From Sphingopyxis witflariensis (GTDB lineage: Bacteria > Pseudomonadota > Alphaproteobacteria > Sphingomonadales > Sphingomonadaceae): 64,000 bases of DNA. The notes under the pieces are model-generated. The model did no database searches. It was not told the DNA's origin and saw only the letters and a list, made by a program, of their open reading frames with translations. This document shows, in pieces, positions 36,185-44,727 of this stretch. A program made the translations under genes and the position numbers. The DNA is taken from assembly GCF_002205635.1 (NCBI RefSeq), contig NZ_NISJ01000014.1:36324-100323 (forward strand), given 5' to 3'. How positions within the stretch are numbered: position 1 is the stretch's first letter; each line of letters begins with the position of its first letter.

Positions 36185-36835
36185 TCAAGGCTCTGTCGGT
36201 GCTGCGGGCGGCAATTGCGGCCCGAGCGCCTGACGCAGCTGCGAAAGCCGCATTTCGAGGTCGCGCCGCCATGGCGCGTCGGCGGGGCTGCGCGCGAGCA
36301 ATTGGCTCCACACCGCCTCCGCGCCCTTGAGGTCGCCGCCCTGCGCCAGCGCCAGCCCGGCAAAGAAGGGCGGCGCAGGATGGGTCGGGTCACGGCGGGC
36401 CGCCTCATCGAATGCCAGTGCCGCCGCGGGCGACATCACGCCGCCGCCATGCGCGACGAGCGCATTGCCCAGCCCCACCCACAGGTCGACATTATCGGGA
36501 TATTTCTCAAGCCCCTTTTGCAAGGTCTGGGCGGCAAGCCCGGTCTTGCCGGTGCGCGCGAAACCGTCGGACATGCCCAGCCACTGCGCCGCCGGACCGA
36601 AACGATCGGCCATGCCCTGTCGCTGATCGGTAATCGCTTCACCAAAACCTTCGGGTTCAGCTGCCGTAGCAACCGGCTTGCCGGGCAGCGAGGGGCTACC
36701 CTCCAGCGCATAACCCGCAAGGCCCAGCATCACCGCTGCTGCCGCCAGCGGGCGCGCCGCGGCGGGTAACTTGCCCAGCCAGAAAATCCCCGCAATCGTC
36801 AGCAGCGCGGCCAATATCACCCACAGCCAGATCAT
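36185..36835 (-). CDS. ccmI: CcmI-like TPR protein of cytochrome c maturation
   Basis: A 216-residue protein with two N-terminal hydrophobic helices (IWLWVILAALLTIAGIFWL and AAAAVMLGLAGYAL) and TPR-like repeats from about residue 100 (TGLAAQTLQKGLEKYPDNVD, AALAFDEAARRDPTHP). It is the last gene of the ccm operon and starts inside the ccmH stop (ATGA). CcmI is the apocytochrome chaperone; this one is shorter than the classical form. Confidence 0.8.
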   Translation of the reverse strand: MIWLWVILAALLTIAGIFWLGKLPAAARPLAAAAVMLGLAGYALEGSPSLPGKPVATAAEPEGFGEAITDQRQGMADRFGPAAQWLGMSDGFARTGKTGLAAQTLQKGLEKYPDNVDLWVGLGNALVAHGGGVMSPAAALAFDEAARRDPTHPAPPFFAGLALAQGGDLKGAEAVWSQLLARSPADAPWRRDLEMRLSQLRQALGPQLPPAAPTEP

Positions 36836-37263
36836 ACCTCGCCCTCGCCTTCGCTGTCGCCGCGCCGGAAGCGGCCAAAGGCCAACCAGCCGCCCAGCAC
36901 GAGGAAGATCAATGGCCCAAGCCACAGCAGCGCCGTCGCCATGTCGAACGGCGGGTCATAAGTGACCCAATTGCCATAGCGCGCGACCAGCCATTTGCGG
37001 ATTTCGCCGGGGCTTTCGCCCGCCGCAATCTTGCTGCGTACCTCATGCCGCATGTCGCCGGCCAGCGGCGCATCGCTGTCGGCGATCGACTGCCCCTGAC
37101 AGACGAGACAGCGCAGCTCTTCCATCAACGTCTTCGCCTTCGCCTCCTTGGCGGGGTCGGCGAGTTGCTGATAGGCATAGGGCGCTGGCGGCAAGCGGTC
37201 CTGTGCCGCCAGCGGCGCCACGATCACGCCGAACAGCGCCAAAGCAGCAAAGCGCATGCTCAC
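36832..37263 (-). CDS. ccmH: cytochrome c maturation protein CcmH
   Basis: A 143-residue periplasmic thiol-reducing protein: signal peptide, then EELRCLVCQGQSIADSDAPL with the CxxC pair, the DMRHEVRSKIAAGE helix and a C-terminal membrane anchor (ALLWLGPLIFLVLGGWLAF). It keeps apocytochrome CxxCH thiols reduced before heme ligation. It overlaps ccmG by four bases and ccmI by four. Confidence 0.93.
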   Translation of the reverse strand: MSMRFAALALFGVIVAPLAAQDRLPPAPYAYQQLADPAKEAKAKTLMEELRCLVCQGQSIADSDAPLAGDMRHEVRSKIAAGESPGEIRKWLVARYGNWVTYDPPFDMATALLWLGPLIFLVLGGWLAFGRFRRGDSEGEGEV

Positions 37264-37790
37264 TTCATCGCTTCCAGCTTGGCGACGATTTCGGGCACCT
37301 GCTCAGCCAGGATCACGCCCTGAATCTGTTCGCGGATGATACCCTTGCCATCGATCAGGAAAGTTTCGGGTACGCCCGACGATCCGAGTGCGATCTGGAC
37401 GCTGCTTTGCATGTCCGACCCGATGCGGTCGAAGGGATTGCCATATTCGCGCAGGAACATCGCGACATCCTCCGGACGGTCGCGGATCGCGATGCCGTCG
37501 ATCGGAACGCCTGCGGCCTTCAACGCCTCGAGCTGCGGCGCTTCGGCGCGGCACGGGATGCACCAGCTCGCAAAGACGTTGACCAGGCGCGGGCGACCGT
37601 CGGCAAGCTGGCCGCTCTTCAGCCCTTCGACTCCGGCGGTCGCAGGAGGCAGGTCGAACAATGGCATCGGCTTGTTGATCCACTGCGACTGGATCAGCGT
37701 CTCCGCCGGCGTCACCAGCCGATAGATGAAGGCGCCGAACAACAGTCCCATGATCGCCAGCGGGACGAAAAGAACCCAACGATTCTTCAT
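37260..37790 (-). CDS. ccmG: thiol:disulfide interchange protein CcmG/DsbE
   Basis: A 176-residue membrane-anchored thioredoxin-like protein. It begins KNRWVLFVPLAIMGLLFGAF, with the active site VFASWCIPCRAEAPQLEAL (WCxxC) and the cis-Pro loop SGVPETFLIDGKG. The start at 37790 sits four bases inside the ccmF end, so the much longer open frame upstream is rejected. Confidence 0.93.
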   Translation of the reverse strand: MKNRWVLFVPLAIMGLLFGAFIYRLVTPAETLIQSQWINKPMPLFDLPPATAGVEGLKSGQLADGRPRLVNVFASWCIPCRAEAPQLEALKAAGVPIDGIAIRDRPEDVAMFLREYGNPFDRIGSDMQSSVQIALGSSGVPETFLIDGKGIIREQIQGVILAEQVPEIVAKLEAMK

Positions 37791-39757
37791 GGTGCGAAAC
37801 GCTCCTGTGATTTGCGCGACCGGCGCGCGCGCCATAGCGTCAGTAACTGGGCGCGCCCGAGCATCGACAGCACCGCGCCGAGCGCAATCAATCCACCGCC
37901 GAGCCAGATCCACCACACCAGCGGCTTCCACCACAGGCGCAGTTGATAGCGGTCGGCGCTGCCATCCTCGCTTGCCACCGGCTGGCCTAGCACCGCATAA
38001 AGCTGCCCGCCCGGCCGCGTCAGCAGCGCGGCTTCATTGGTCTCGGTCGGGGCGGTGCCCATTAGCCCGGGGAACATCCGCGATTCGGGCTTCAGCGTGA
38101 AAGACGCGCCGCCCGATGTCGTCGCGACCAGAGTTCCCTCGATCGCGGTAAAATTGGGTCCGGCAACGGGCTTCACCCCGACGAACTTCACCGCAAAATC
38201 GCCAACCTTGACGACATCGCCCGGCGCCGCCGCGACCAGCCGTTCCTTGATGAAAGCACTTTCGGCGCCCATTCCGGCCAGCGTCACCGCGACACCGAAA
38301 TGGGCGATCACCATGCCCCAGGTCGGCAGCGGGGTGCGCCGCAAATTGCGGCCCCACAAGGGTGCGAGGCTCGCGACGGCCACGACGCCCGCGACGGTCA
38401 TCCCGAGCAGTGGCAATATGCCGACCTTGCCACCGAAGATGACGAGCAGCACCAGCACGAGCGCCCCGGCGAACACCGCGAGCGGCAGCCGCGACCAGAG
38501 CTTTTTGCCATCATCCTTGCGCCAGCTGAGCAGTGGCCCCGCGACCATGACGAGGCAAAGAATCAGTGCGAGCGGTCCGGCAACCTTGTTATAATAGGGT
38601 GGACCAACGGAAATCTTTTCCCCCATCGCCTCGGCGACGATCGGATAGAGGGTGCCGAGCAGCACCAGCGCAAGGATCGTCGTGAGCAGAAGATTGTTGA
38701 TCACCAGCGAGCCTTCGCGGCTCAGCAGCGCGAATTTCTTCCCCTCGGCGACCGTATTGGCGCGCAGCGCGAACAGGGTCAGCGCGCCACCGATATAGAC
38801 CGCCATCAGCACGAGCAGGAAGGTCCCGCGCTCGGGGTCGACGGCAAAGCTGTGGACGCTGGTGAGCAACCCCGAGCGAACGATGAAAGTCCCGACCATC
38901 GACATCGAAAAGCCGATCACCGCGAGCATCACCGTCCATGCGCGGAGCGCGTTGCGCGTTGCGGTCACTGCGACCGAATGAAGCAAAGCCGCGCCCGCCA
39001 ACCAGGGGATCAGCGAGACATTCTCGACCGGATCCCAGAACCACCAGCCGCCCCAGCCAAGCTCATAATAGGCCCAGTAACTACCGGCGGTGATGCCGAT
39101 CGTCAGGAAAATCCAGCTTCCCAGCACCCAAGGCCGCATCGCACGGGCGAAAGCCGGGCCGATCTCACGCGTAATCAGCGCGCCGACGGCAAAGCTGAAG
39201 GCGACCGACAGCCCGACATAGCCGATGTAAAGCGTCGGCGGATGGAAGGCGAGCCCGGGGTCTTGAAGCAGCGGGTTCAGCCCCTGCCCATCGGGCGGCG
39301 CCACCGGCAAACGCTTGAACGGGTTCGACGAAAAGATCAGGAATGCAAAGAAACCGATGCTCAATGCTGCCTGCGCCGCAAGCGTCGCGATCAGCGTATC
39401 CTCGCGCAGGCGCTTCTCGAAAATCGCGACCAGCGCGCCCGACAGGCCGAGGATCGTCAGCCACAGCAGCATCGATCCTTCATGATTGCCCCACGTCCCC
39501 GCGACCTTGAACATCATCGGCTTCAAACTGTTGCTGTTGCGCGCCACCAGCTCGACCGACATGTCAGAGCGCACGAACAGCGCGATCAGCAACGCAAAGG
39601 CGACCGCCGTCAACACGCCTTGCGCGACGCTCGCCGGGCGCACCAGCGCGCCCAGATCCTTCGGCCCGCCGCGCAGGTACAGCGTGCCCGCAACCAGCGA
39701 CAAACAGGCGAGCGCCGCCGCGATCCAGAGCAGGGCTAGTCCAAGTTCGGCGATCAT
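37787..39757 (-). CDS. ccmF: cytochrome c heme lyase CcmF
   Basis: A 656-residue polytopic protein with the tryptophan-rich heme-handling motif YYELGWGGWWFWDPVENVS near residue 230 and conserved periplasmic histidines around it (AFHPPTLYIGYVG). About 13-15 hydrophobic helices are visible. It joins heme from holo-CcmE to apocytochrome c. It overlaps ccmE and ccmG by four bases each. Confidence 0.95.
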   Translation of the reverse strand: MIAELGLALLWIAAALACLSLVAGTLYLRGGPKDLGALVRPASVAQGVLTAVAFALLIALFVRSDMSVELVARNSNSLKPMMFKVAGTWGNHEGSMLLWLTILGLSGALVAIFEKRLREDTLIATLAAQAALSIGFFAFLIFSSNPFKRLPVAPPDGQGLNPLLQDPGLAFHPPTLYIGYVGLSVAFSFAVGALITREIGPAFARAMRPWVLGSWIFLTIGITAGSYWAYYELGWGGWWFWDPVENVSLIPWLAGAALLHSVAVTATRNALRAWTVMLAVIGFSMSMVGTFIVRSGLLTSVHSFAVDPERGTFLLVLMAVYIGGALTLFALRANTVAEGKKFALLSREGSLVINNLLLTTILALVLLGTLYPIVAEAMGEKISVGPPYYNKVAGPLALILCLVMVAGPLLSWRKDDGKKLWSRLPLAVFAGALVLVLLVIFGGKVGILPLLGMTVAGVVAVASLAPLWGRNLRRTPLPTWGMVIAHFGVAVTLAGMGAESAFIKERLVAAAPGDVVKVGDFAVKFVGVKPVAGPNFTAIEGTLVATTSGGASFTLKPESRMFPGLMGTAPTETNEAALLTRPGGQLYAVLGQPVASEDGSADRYQLRLWWKPLVWWIWLGGGLIALGAVLSMLGRAQLLTLWRARRSRKSQERFAP

Positions 39758-40194
39758 GTTTTTTGCTGCGCTTTCGCTACGCCCTTGGGCATCTCGCCCA
39801 TCTGCGGCGGCATATAACGTTCGTCATGCTTGGCGAGGATGCGGTCGGCGACGAATGTGCCGTCGGCGCGCATGCGGCCGTCGGCGACCATACCCGATTC
39901 TTCGCCGAACAGGTCGGGGACGATGCCCATATATTCGACCGGCACCGACGCCTTGCCGTCGGTCGCGACGAAGCGGATGGTCAGGCCGTCGCTCTGGCGC
40001 TTGATGCTGCCCGCGGCGACCATGCCGCCCAGCCGCATCGCCTCGCCGACCGTTGCCTTGCCGTCCTGAATTTCGACGGGGGTGCGGAAATAAGCGGCCT
40101 CATCGCGCAGCGCGCTCGCGGCGAGGACGCCCGCGCCCGCGACGCCAACAAGCGCGACCAGCGCCAGGATCAGCCGTTGATGCTTCGCCTTCAC
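39754..40194 (-). CDS. ccmE: cytochrome c heme chaperone CcmE
   Basis: A 146-residue membrane-anchored OB-fold protein starting at GTG 40194, overlapping the ccmD stop (GTGA). One N-terminal helix (LILALVALVGVAGAGVLAA) is followed by the beta-barrel and the heme-linking motif ILAKHDERYMPP with the covalent His. It carries heme from CcmC to CcmF. Confidence 0.93.
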   Translation of the reverse strand: MKAKHQRLILALVALVGVAGAGVLAASALRDEAAYFRTPVEIQDGKATVGEAMRLGGMVAAGSIKRQSDGLTIRFVATDGKASVPVEYMGIVPDLFGEESGMVADGRMRADGTFVADRILAKHDERYMPPQMGEMPKGVAKAQQKT

Positions 40195-40346
40195 TTGCGG
40201 TCCTTTCGCAGCGCGTCGCTGCGCCGTTCGGCCTTCGCCATCGCGCGCCAGCTGTGCAGCAGCACCGCGCCGGTCAACACGGCCGTCAGAACATAGGCTG
40301 CGGCCACAAAGCCCCATTGCCCGCCACCGCTAATGACCCCCGTCAC
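40191..40346 (-). CDS. ccmD: CcmD, 51-residue heme exporter accessory protein
   Basis: GTG 40346 begins three bases after the ccmC stop and reads MTGVISGGGQWGFVAAAYVL, then TAVLTGAVLLHSWRAM and a basic tail with AERRSDALRKDRK. A single N-terminal transmembrane helix preceded by WGF and followed by basic residues is the CcmD pattern. The TGA overlaps the GTG of ccmE. CcmD helps release heme-loaded CcmE from CcmC. Too short for usual length cut-offs, but its position leaves little doubt. Confidence 0.85.
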   Translation of the reverse strand: MTGVISGGGQWGFVAAAYVLTAVLTGAVLLHSWRAMAKAERRSDALRKDRK

Positions 40347-40349
40347 GTC

Positions 40350-41084
40350 CTATATCCCCTCGTCATCGGCAAGCCGGCGCAGCCGGGCGGCAACGCGGTT
40401 GTCGGCAATAATCCGGCGCATCCGCATCAACACGATCGCGCCGAACAAAAATGAAAAACCGAGCAACGTCAGCCCCAGCGGCCACAGCAGCGCATTGTCG
40501 ATGCTCGATCCGCCCAGCGTGATGCTCGGCCCCTGATGCAGGCTGTTCCACCACACGACGCTGCGGTTGATGATCGGAATATTGATCGCGCCGACGAGCG
40601 CATAGATCGCCGCCCCGCGCGACAGCGAACCACCTTGGCGCTGCCCCTCGTCGCCGCTCGTCAATGCGATGAAACCGGCATAAAGGAACAGCAGGACGAG
40701 CATCGACGTCATCCGCCCGTCCCATTCCCACCAGGTGCCCCAGGTCGGCTTGCCCCAGATCGAACCGGTCGCAAGGCACAGCGCGGTGAACAGCATTCCC
40801 GGCACCGCGACCGCGCGCGCGGCGATTCCCGCCAGCGGATGCCGCCAGACAAGCTGGACCAGCCCGGTGATCGCAAGTGCGGTCCAGCCACCCATGCCGA
40901 GCCATGCAGACGGAACATGGACGTAAAGAATGCGGGCGGTCTCGCCCTGCTTATAGTCACCCGGAACCTGGGTCAGCCCGGCCCATGCCCCGATCAGCAG
41001 AAGCAACAGGCCGACGCCCAGCAGCCACGGGGTCAGCGGCCTGGCGATCGCGAGAAAACGGGTGGGGTTGGCATATGCGTGCAT
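40350..41084 (-). CDS. ccmC: heme exporter protein CcmC
   Basis: A 244-residue six-helix protein with the tryptophan-rich WWD motif GKPTWGTWWEWDGRMTSML near residue 120 and periplasmic histidine regions (ILYVHVPSAWLGMGGW). It loads heme onto CcmE. It is the first gene of the ccm operon; the ABC-transporter genes ccmA and ccmB are not here and presumably lie elsewhere. Confidence 0.94.
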   Translation of the reverse strand: MHAYANPTRFLAIARPLTPWLLGVGLLLLLIGAWAGLTQVPGDYKQGETARILYVHVPSAWLGMGGWTALAITGLVQLVWRHPLAGIAARAVAVPGMLFTALCLATGSIWGKPTWGTWWEWDGRMTSMLVLLFLYAGFIALTSGDEGQRQGGSLSRGAAIYALVGAINIPIINRSVVWWNSLHQGPSITLGGSSIDNALLWPLGLTLLGFSFLFGAIVLMRMRRIIADNRVAARLRRLADDEGI

Positions 41085-41180
41085 CGGATTGGCGTCGTCC
41101 TTAGGCGAGCCGGATGGGTGGGTCCAGCAATTTGCCCGGCGCGAACAGGCCCCTCCTCTTTGGCTGGCCCTGCGGCACCG

Positions 41181-41534
41181 TCAACCCTCCGGCCGCGTCC
41201 ATATCCAGCTTCCGGTGACCGCCGCCGCGACGACCGGCGCCATCGACCAGGGCCAGGGCGCAAAGATCAGCGCCGCGACGATGCTGACGGCAAAGGCGAT
41301 GCTCGCCGCAACCTTGCCCTTGCGGCTGATCGCGCCCTTTTCGCGCCATGCGACGATATGCTGTCCGAAGGTCGGGTGCTCGACCAGCCACGCCTCGAGC
41401 CGCGGCGACGATTGCGCAAAGCAAAAGGCCGCCAGAATCACGAAGGGGACGGTCGGCAACAGCGGCAGAAAGGCGCCAATCGCACCCAACCCCAGCGACA
41501 GCCAGCCGCTGACGAAAAAGAAATGCCGCTTCAT
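41181..41534 (-). CDS. DUF454 / YbaN family inner-membrane protein
   Basis: A 117-residue membrane protein: MKRHFFFVSGWLSLGLGAIG, then FLPLLPTVPFVILAAFCFAQ, SPRLEAWLVEHPTFGQHI and two further hydrophobic segments. This is the DUF454 pattern. The start at 41534 is chosen since the 20 codons upstream run toward a repeat. Function unknown; 96 bp separate it from ccmC. Confidence 0.85.
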   Translation of the reverse strand: MKRHFFFVSGWLSLGLGAIGAFLPLLPTVPFVILAAFCFAQSSPRLEAWLVEHPTFGQHIVAWREKGAISRKGKVAASIAFAVSIVAALIFAPWPWSMAPVVAAAVTGSWIWTRPEG

Positions 41535-41598
41535 TGTCGATGGCTTAGCGGAAATCCACCCGCGCGCCAGCCTTGAGGATCGAACCGACCCCAATTTC

Positions 41599-41686
41599 CG
41601 TTCGCCCTGAGCTTGTCGAAGGGCCGTCCTTTCTTTCAGCGTCGCGAGAAAGAAGGACGGTGCTTCGACAAGCTCAGCACGAACGG
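41599..41686. repeat. dispersed palindromic repeat, family D
   Basis: CCGTTCGCCCTGAGCTTGTC with AAGGGCCGTCCTTTCTTT forms one arm and AAAGAAGGACGG with GCTTCGACAAGCTCAGCACG forms the other, so about 40 bases are nearly self-complementary. The same sequence occurs near 48250-48313. It lies between the DUF454 gene and the dehydrogenase gene. Confidence 0.85.
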
Positions 41687-41705
41687 AACAGGGAAGACTC
41701 GTCTT

Positions 41706-42758
41706 TTAACCCCGCCCGATCAGCTTCTGCGCCATACGGTCGGCGACCATCGAAGCCGGCGTACCGCTCGCCTTGCTCTCGGCCCAGATATCGGCGAGCC
41801 GCCCGGGGATCAGGTGAATACGGCTTTCGACTTCCTCGCGGCTGCCGTGCCCCAGATATTCCAGCGCGACATTGATGATGCCGCCCGCGTTGATCACATA
41901 ATCGGGGGCATAGGTGATGCCGCGATCGTGGATTCGCTGGCCGTCGGCTGCGGTCGCGAGCTGGTTGTTCGCGCCGCCAGCGACGACAGAAACCCGCAAT
42001 TTCTCGATGCTCTGCTCGGTCAGGATCGCACCGAGCGCATTGGGGCTGAGAACGTCGGCCTCAATCTCCATAATCGCACCCGAATCGGCCAGATCGGCGC
42101 CGAGTTCATCGGCGAGCGCCTTCGCGCGCGCCAGATTGACGTCGGCGAGGGTGAGCTTCGCGCCCTCGGCCGCCAGCCGCCGCGCCACACCGCCGCCGAC
42201 GCTACCGACGCCCTGGATCGCAATCCGCACATCCTTGGCGCTGTCGGTGCCCAGCCCGTTACGAATCGCCGCCTTGACGCCCAGATAAACGCCCAGCGCT
42301 GTGTACGGCCCGGGATTGCCGCCCACGGCTGCACCGTTCGCCACGGGAAGTCCGCTGACATATTTGGTGTGCTTGGCGATCTCGACCATGTCGACGTCAG
42401 TGATCCCGACATCTTCGGCGGTGATATAGGCGCCGCCCAGCGATTCAACCGCACGGCCGAACGCCGCGAGCAGTTCGGGGGTCTTCACCCCGCCCTCGTC
42501 GGCCAGAATCACGCCCTTACCGCCGCCCATCGGCAGCCCGGCCATCGCATTTTTATAGCTCATCCCGCGCGACAGGCGCAGCGCATCGGTGATCGCCGCC
42601 GCCCGCTGCGGATAATGCCAGTAACGCACTCCGCCCGCCCCGGGGCCGAGATGCGTCGAGTGGACCGCGACGACCGCCGTCAGCCCGCTGGCGCGATCGC
42701 GGAACATGTGGACATGCTCATGATCGTCAAAATCGGCGAAATCCCAGACTGCGGACAT
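41706..42758 (-). CDS. Leu/Glu/Phe/Val-type amino-acid dehydrogenase
   Basis: A 350-residue NAD-dependent dehydrogenase: STHLGPGAGGVRYWHYP, the catalytic Lys region GLPMGGGKGVILAD near residues 75-88, the second catalytic segment EDVGITDVDM and the Rossmann motif GVGSVGGGVARRLAAEGA. Length and GGGKGV favour the leucine/phenylalanine dehydrogenase branch over glutamate dehydrogenase. It deaminates a branched-chain or aromatic amino acid reversibly; which one cannot be told. Confidence 0.9.
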   Translation of the reverse strand: MSAVWDFADFDDHEHVHMFRDRASGLTAVVAVHSTHLGPGAGGVRYWHYPQRAAAITDALRLSRGMSYKNAMAGLPMGGGKGVILADEGGVKTPELLAAFGRAVESLGGAYITAEDVGITDVDMVEIAKHTKYVSGLPVANGAAVGGNPGPYTALGVYLGVKAAIRNGLGTDSAKDVRIAIQGVGSVGGGVARRLAAEGAKLTLADVNLARAKALADELGADLADSGAIMEIEADVLSPNALGAILTEQSIEKLRVSVVAGGANNQLATAADGQRIHDRGITYAPDYVINAGGIINVALEYLGHGSREEVESRIHLIPGRLADIWAESKASGTPASMVADRMAQKLIGRG

Positions 42759-42866
42759 GGACTCATCCTCACGTTTAAAAATTACGTGCGAGAGTAATAA
42801 TAGAACAATGGCGCGAAGTCACGCCGATTCCACATGGGGAATATCATCCATGATATCATGGGAAAA

Positions 42867-42943
42867 TGGGGCGACCAACGGGGCTCGAACCCGCGACCTC
42901 CGGTACCACAAACCGGCGCTCTAACCAACTGAGCTATGGTCGC
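42867..42943 (-). tRNA. tRNA-His (GTG)
   Basis: The minus strand gives acceptor GCGACCA pairing with TGGTCGC, D arm GCTCAGTTGGTTAGAGC, anticodon loop TTGTGGT between CCGG stems with anticodon GTG, T arm GGGTTCGAGCCCC, discriminator C73 and encoded CCA. The base before the acceptor (42944) is a G opposite C73, so the extra G-1 identity element of tRNA-His can be genome-encoded. A 14-base palindrome CCATGATATCATGG (42848-42861) lies just after the 3-prime end and may serve transcript termination. Confidence 0.95.
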
Positions 42944-43055
42944 CACATAAGCGAAGAGGGCGCATAAAGCACCTCGACAGCGCGCGGCGAATAGGCGCGG
43001 GCGCCCCCGTTCGTCAAGCATTGTTCGCATGGCATCGCCCGACTAAAAAGCCCGC

Positions 43056-43736
43056 ATGACCGAAACCAAGATCGTGGACATGGCGACATCGGGCGCCGAC
43101 CGCACCGCAGCACGGCTCGCCGCCGTTCCCGGCATCCGCCGCGCCCCGACGTCCAAGCTCGAACAATATATGTTGGCGGGCTTCCTCGACCCCGCCACCT
43201 GCGCCGCCCTGGTCGAGCAAATCGACCGCGACGTGCGCCCCTCGACGATCGCCGACCCGAATGGCGACGAGGCATTTCGCACCAGCACAACCTGCGACCT
43301 CAACCACCGCGACCCGCTGGTCAGCACCGTCAACACTAGGCTGCACGACCTCACCGGCATCCCGCTCAAATATGGGGAACCGCTACAGGGGCAGCGTTAC
43401 GACGTCGGCCAGCAGTTCAAAGCGCACACCGATTATTTCGACCCGCACGGCGCCGACTGGGAAACCTATTGCGCGGTGCCGGGGCAGCGCAGCTGGACGC
43501 TGATGATCTATCTCAACGAGCCCGGCGCCGGCGGCGCGACGCGCTTTCTTTCCACGGCCAAGATGCACCAGCCCGAAACCGGCAAGCTGCTCGCATGGAA
43601 CAATGTCCGCGCCGATGGCCAGCCCAATGCCGACACGCTCCACCACGGGATGAAGGTGCGCAAGGGGCGCAAATATATCATCACCAAATGGTTCCGCGAA
43701 CGGCCCTGGCCGTGGGCCGAGGGAGAATTGGGCTAA
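43056..43736 (+). CDS. 2OG-Fe(II) dioxygenase of the prolyl 4-hydroxylase type
   Basis: A 226-residue protein with the double-stranded beta-helix features of P4H enzymes: YDVGQQFKAHTDYFDPHG with the HxD iron ligands near residues 129-131, then WTLMIYLNEPGAGGATRF, and HHGMKVRKGRKYIITKWF with the distal His and the 2-oxoglutarate-binding Lys. The target protein is unknown. It follows tRNA-His on the opposite strand. Confidence 0.9.
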   Translation: MTETKIVDMATSGADRTAARLAAVPGIRRAPTSKLEQYMLAGFLDPATCAALVEQIDRDVRPSTIADPNGDEAFRTSTTCDLNHRDPLVSTVNTRLHDLTGIPLKYGEPLQGQRYDVGQQFKAHTDYFDPHGADWETYCAVPGQRSWTLMIYLNEPGAGGATRFLSTAKMHQPETGKLLAWNNVRADGQPNADTLHHGMKVRKGRKYIITKWFRERPWPWAEGELG

Positions 43737-43754
43737 GCTCCAGACACAAAAAAT

Positions 43755-43834
43755 CCGTTCGCATCGAGCGCAGTCGAGATGCCCATCGGTCGCACGCGCC
43801 TTTGGGGTGTCTCGACCACGCTCGACACGAACGG
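43755..43834. repeat. dispersed palindromic repeat, family E
   Basis: CCGTTCGCATCGAGCGCAGT with CGAGATG is matched by the inverted TGTCTCGACCACGCTCGACA with CGAACGG about 35 bp later. Another copy is at 46775-46857. It lies between the convergent dioxygenase and SIMPL genes. Confidence 0.85.
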
Positions 43835-43847
43835 ATCGTTAGATCGC

Positions 43848-44594
43848 TTAACGAACCAACCGATACTGGAAGCTCAGCGTCAGCGTGTTCGCAACCTGAC
43901 CGGGCTCGATCACGGCCTTACCGGCGCTCTGCACCCGTGCATCCAACGCATAGGCCATTGGACGCGGCGGGCCCTGAAAGCCGCCGCCTTCGCTCACCGA
44001 AACCAGCTCGGCGGTGCGATAACCCGCAAGCCGCGCATAATCGGCGGCCTTAAGATTGGCTTCGTCGAACACAGCCTTGCGCGCCGGAACGAGCAACGCA
44101 TCGGCGTCCTTCATCGAAAAATAGGGGCCGTCGACATTGGTGCCGCCCGCCGCGACCAGCGCGTCGAGCAATTCGCCAAGCTTGCCAATGTCGTCGGTTG
44201 TTGCGCGCACCGTATTGCTGACCTGATAGCCCAGAAAACGCGGCGGCTGGCCATTGCCCTGGTTGTTATAATCATATTGCGGCGACAGGTTGATGCCGCT
44301 GGTCTGGATATCGTCCGCCTTGATCCCGCGCGCCTTGGCGGCGGCAACCAGCTTTTCCATCGCAGCGCTATTCGCGCGCAAGGCTTCGACCGCGGTCGGC
44401 GCGGTGCTGGTCACGCCCGCACCAATGCTGGCGCGGTCGGGGCGCGAACGCACTTCCTTGTCGACGCTGAAGCTGAGGATCGGACCTTGGGCCGTTGCTG
44501 TCGTCACCGTCGTTCCCCCTTGCTGCGCGAGTGCGGGCGTTGCCACCAGCAATGCCAGTCCAGTAGCCATAGCGGTGAGCGTCTGCTTCGTCAT
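43848..44594 (-). CDS. SIMPL-domain (DUF541) exported protein
   Basis: A 248-residue protein: signal peptide MTKQTLTAMATGLALLVATP ending in ALAQ, then the DUF541/SIMPL domain (RPDRASIGAGVTSTAPTAVE, DIQTSGINLSPQYDYN, FLGYQVSNTVRATTDDIGK). Family members form periplasmic barrel-like oligomers of unclear role. The start at 44594 is fixed by the signal peptide; AGGAGAAG precedes it. Confidence 0.9.
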   Translation of the reverse strand: MTKQTLTAMATGLALLVATPALAQQGGTTVTTATAQGPILSFSVDKEVRSRPDRASIGAGVTSTAPTAVEALRANSAAMEKLVAAAKARGIKADDIQTSGINLSPQYDYNNQGNGQPPRFLGYQVSNTVRATTDDIGKLGELLDALVAAGGTNVDGPYFSMKDADALLVPARKAVFDEANLKAADYARLAGYRTAELVSVSEGGGFQGPPRPMAYALDARVQSAGKAVIEPGQVANTLTLSFQYRLVR

Positions 44595-44727
44595 ATTCTT
44601 CTCCTGTCGCCGGAGTCCCGGCCCTTCATGAGCCCAGCCCCGTAACGCAGACGGAGCCAACCCGTTCCGGCCTTTGCCCGCATCGCGCTTGCGCCGGGCT
44701 GAACAGGCCGCTAGCTCGCCGTTCATC

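Noticed and set aside
38300..39739. 479-codon plus-strand frame opposite ccmF
   Set aside because: Shadow of ccmF with extreme Arg/Gln/His content and no domain.
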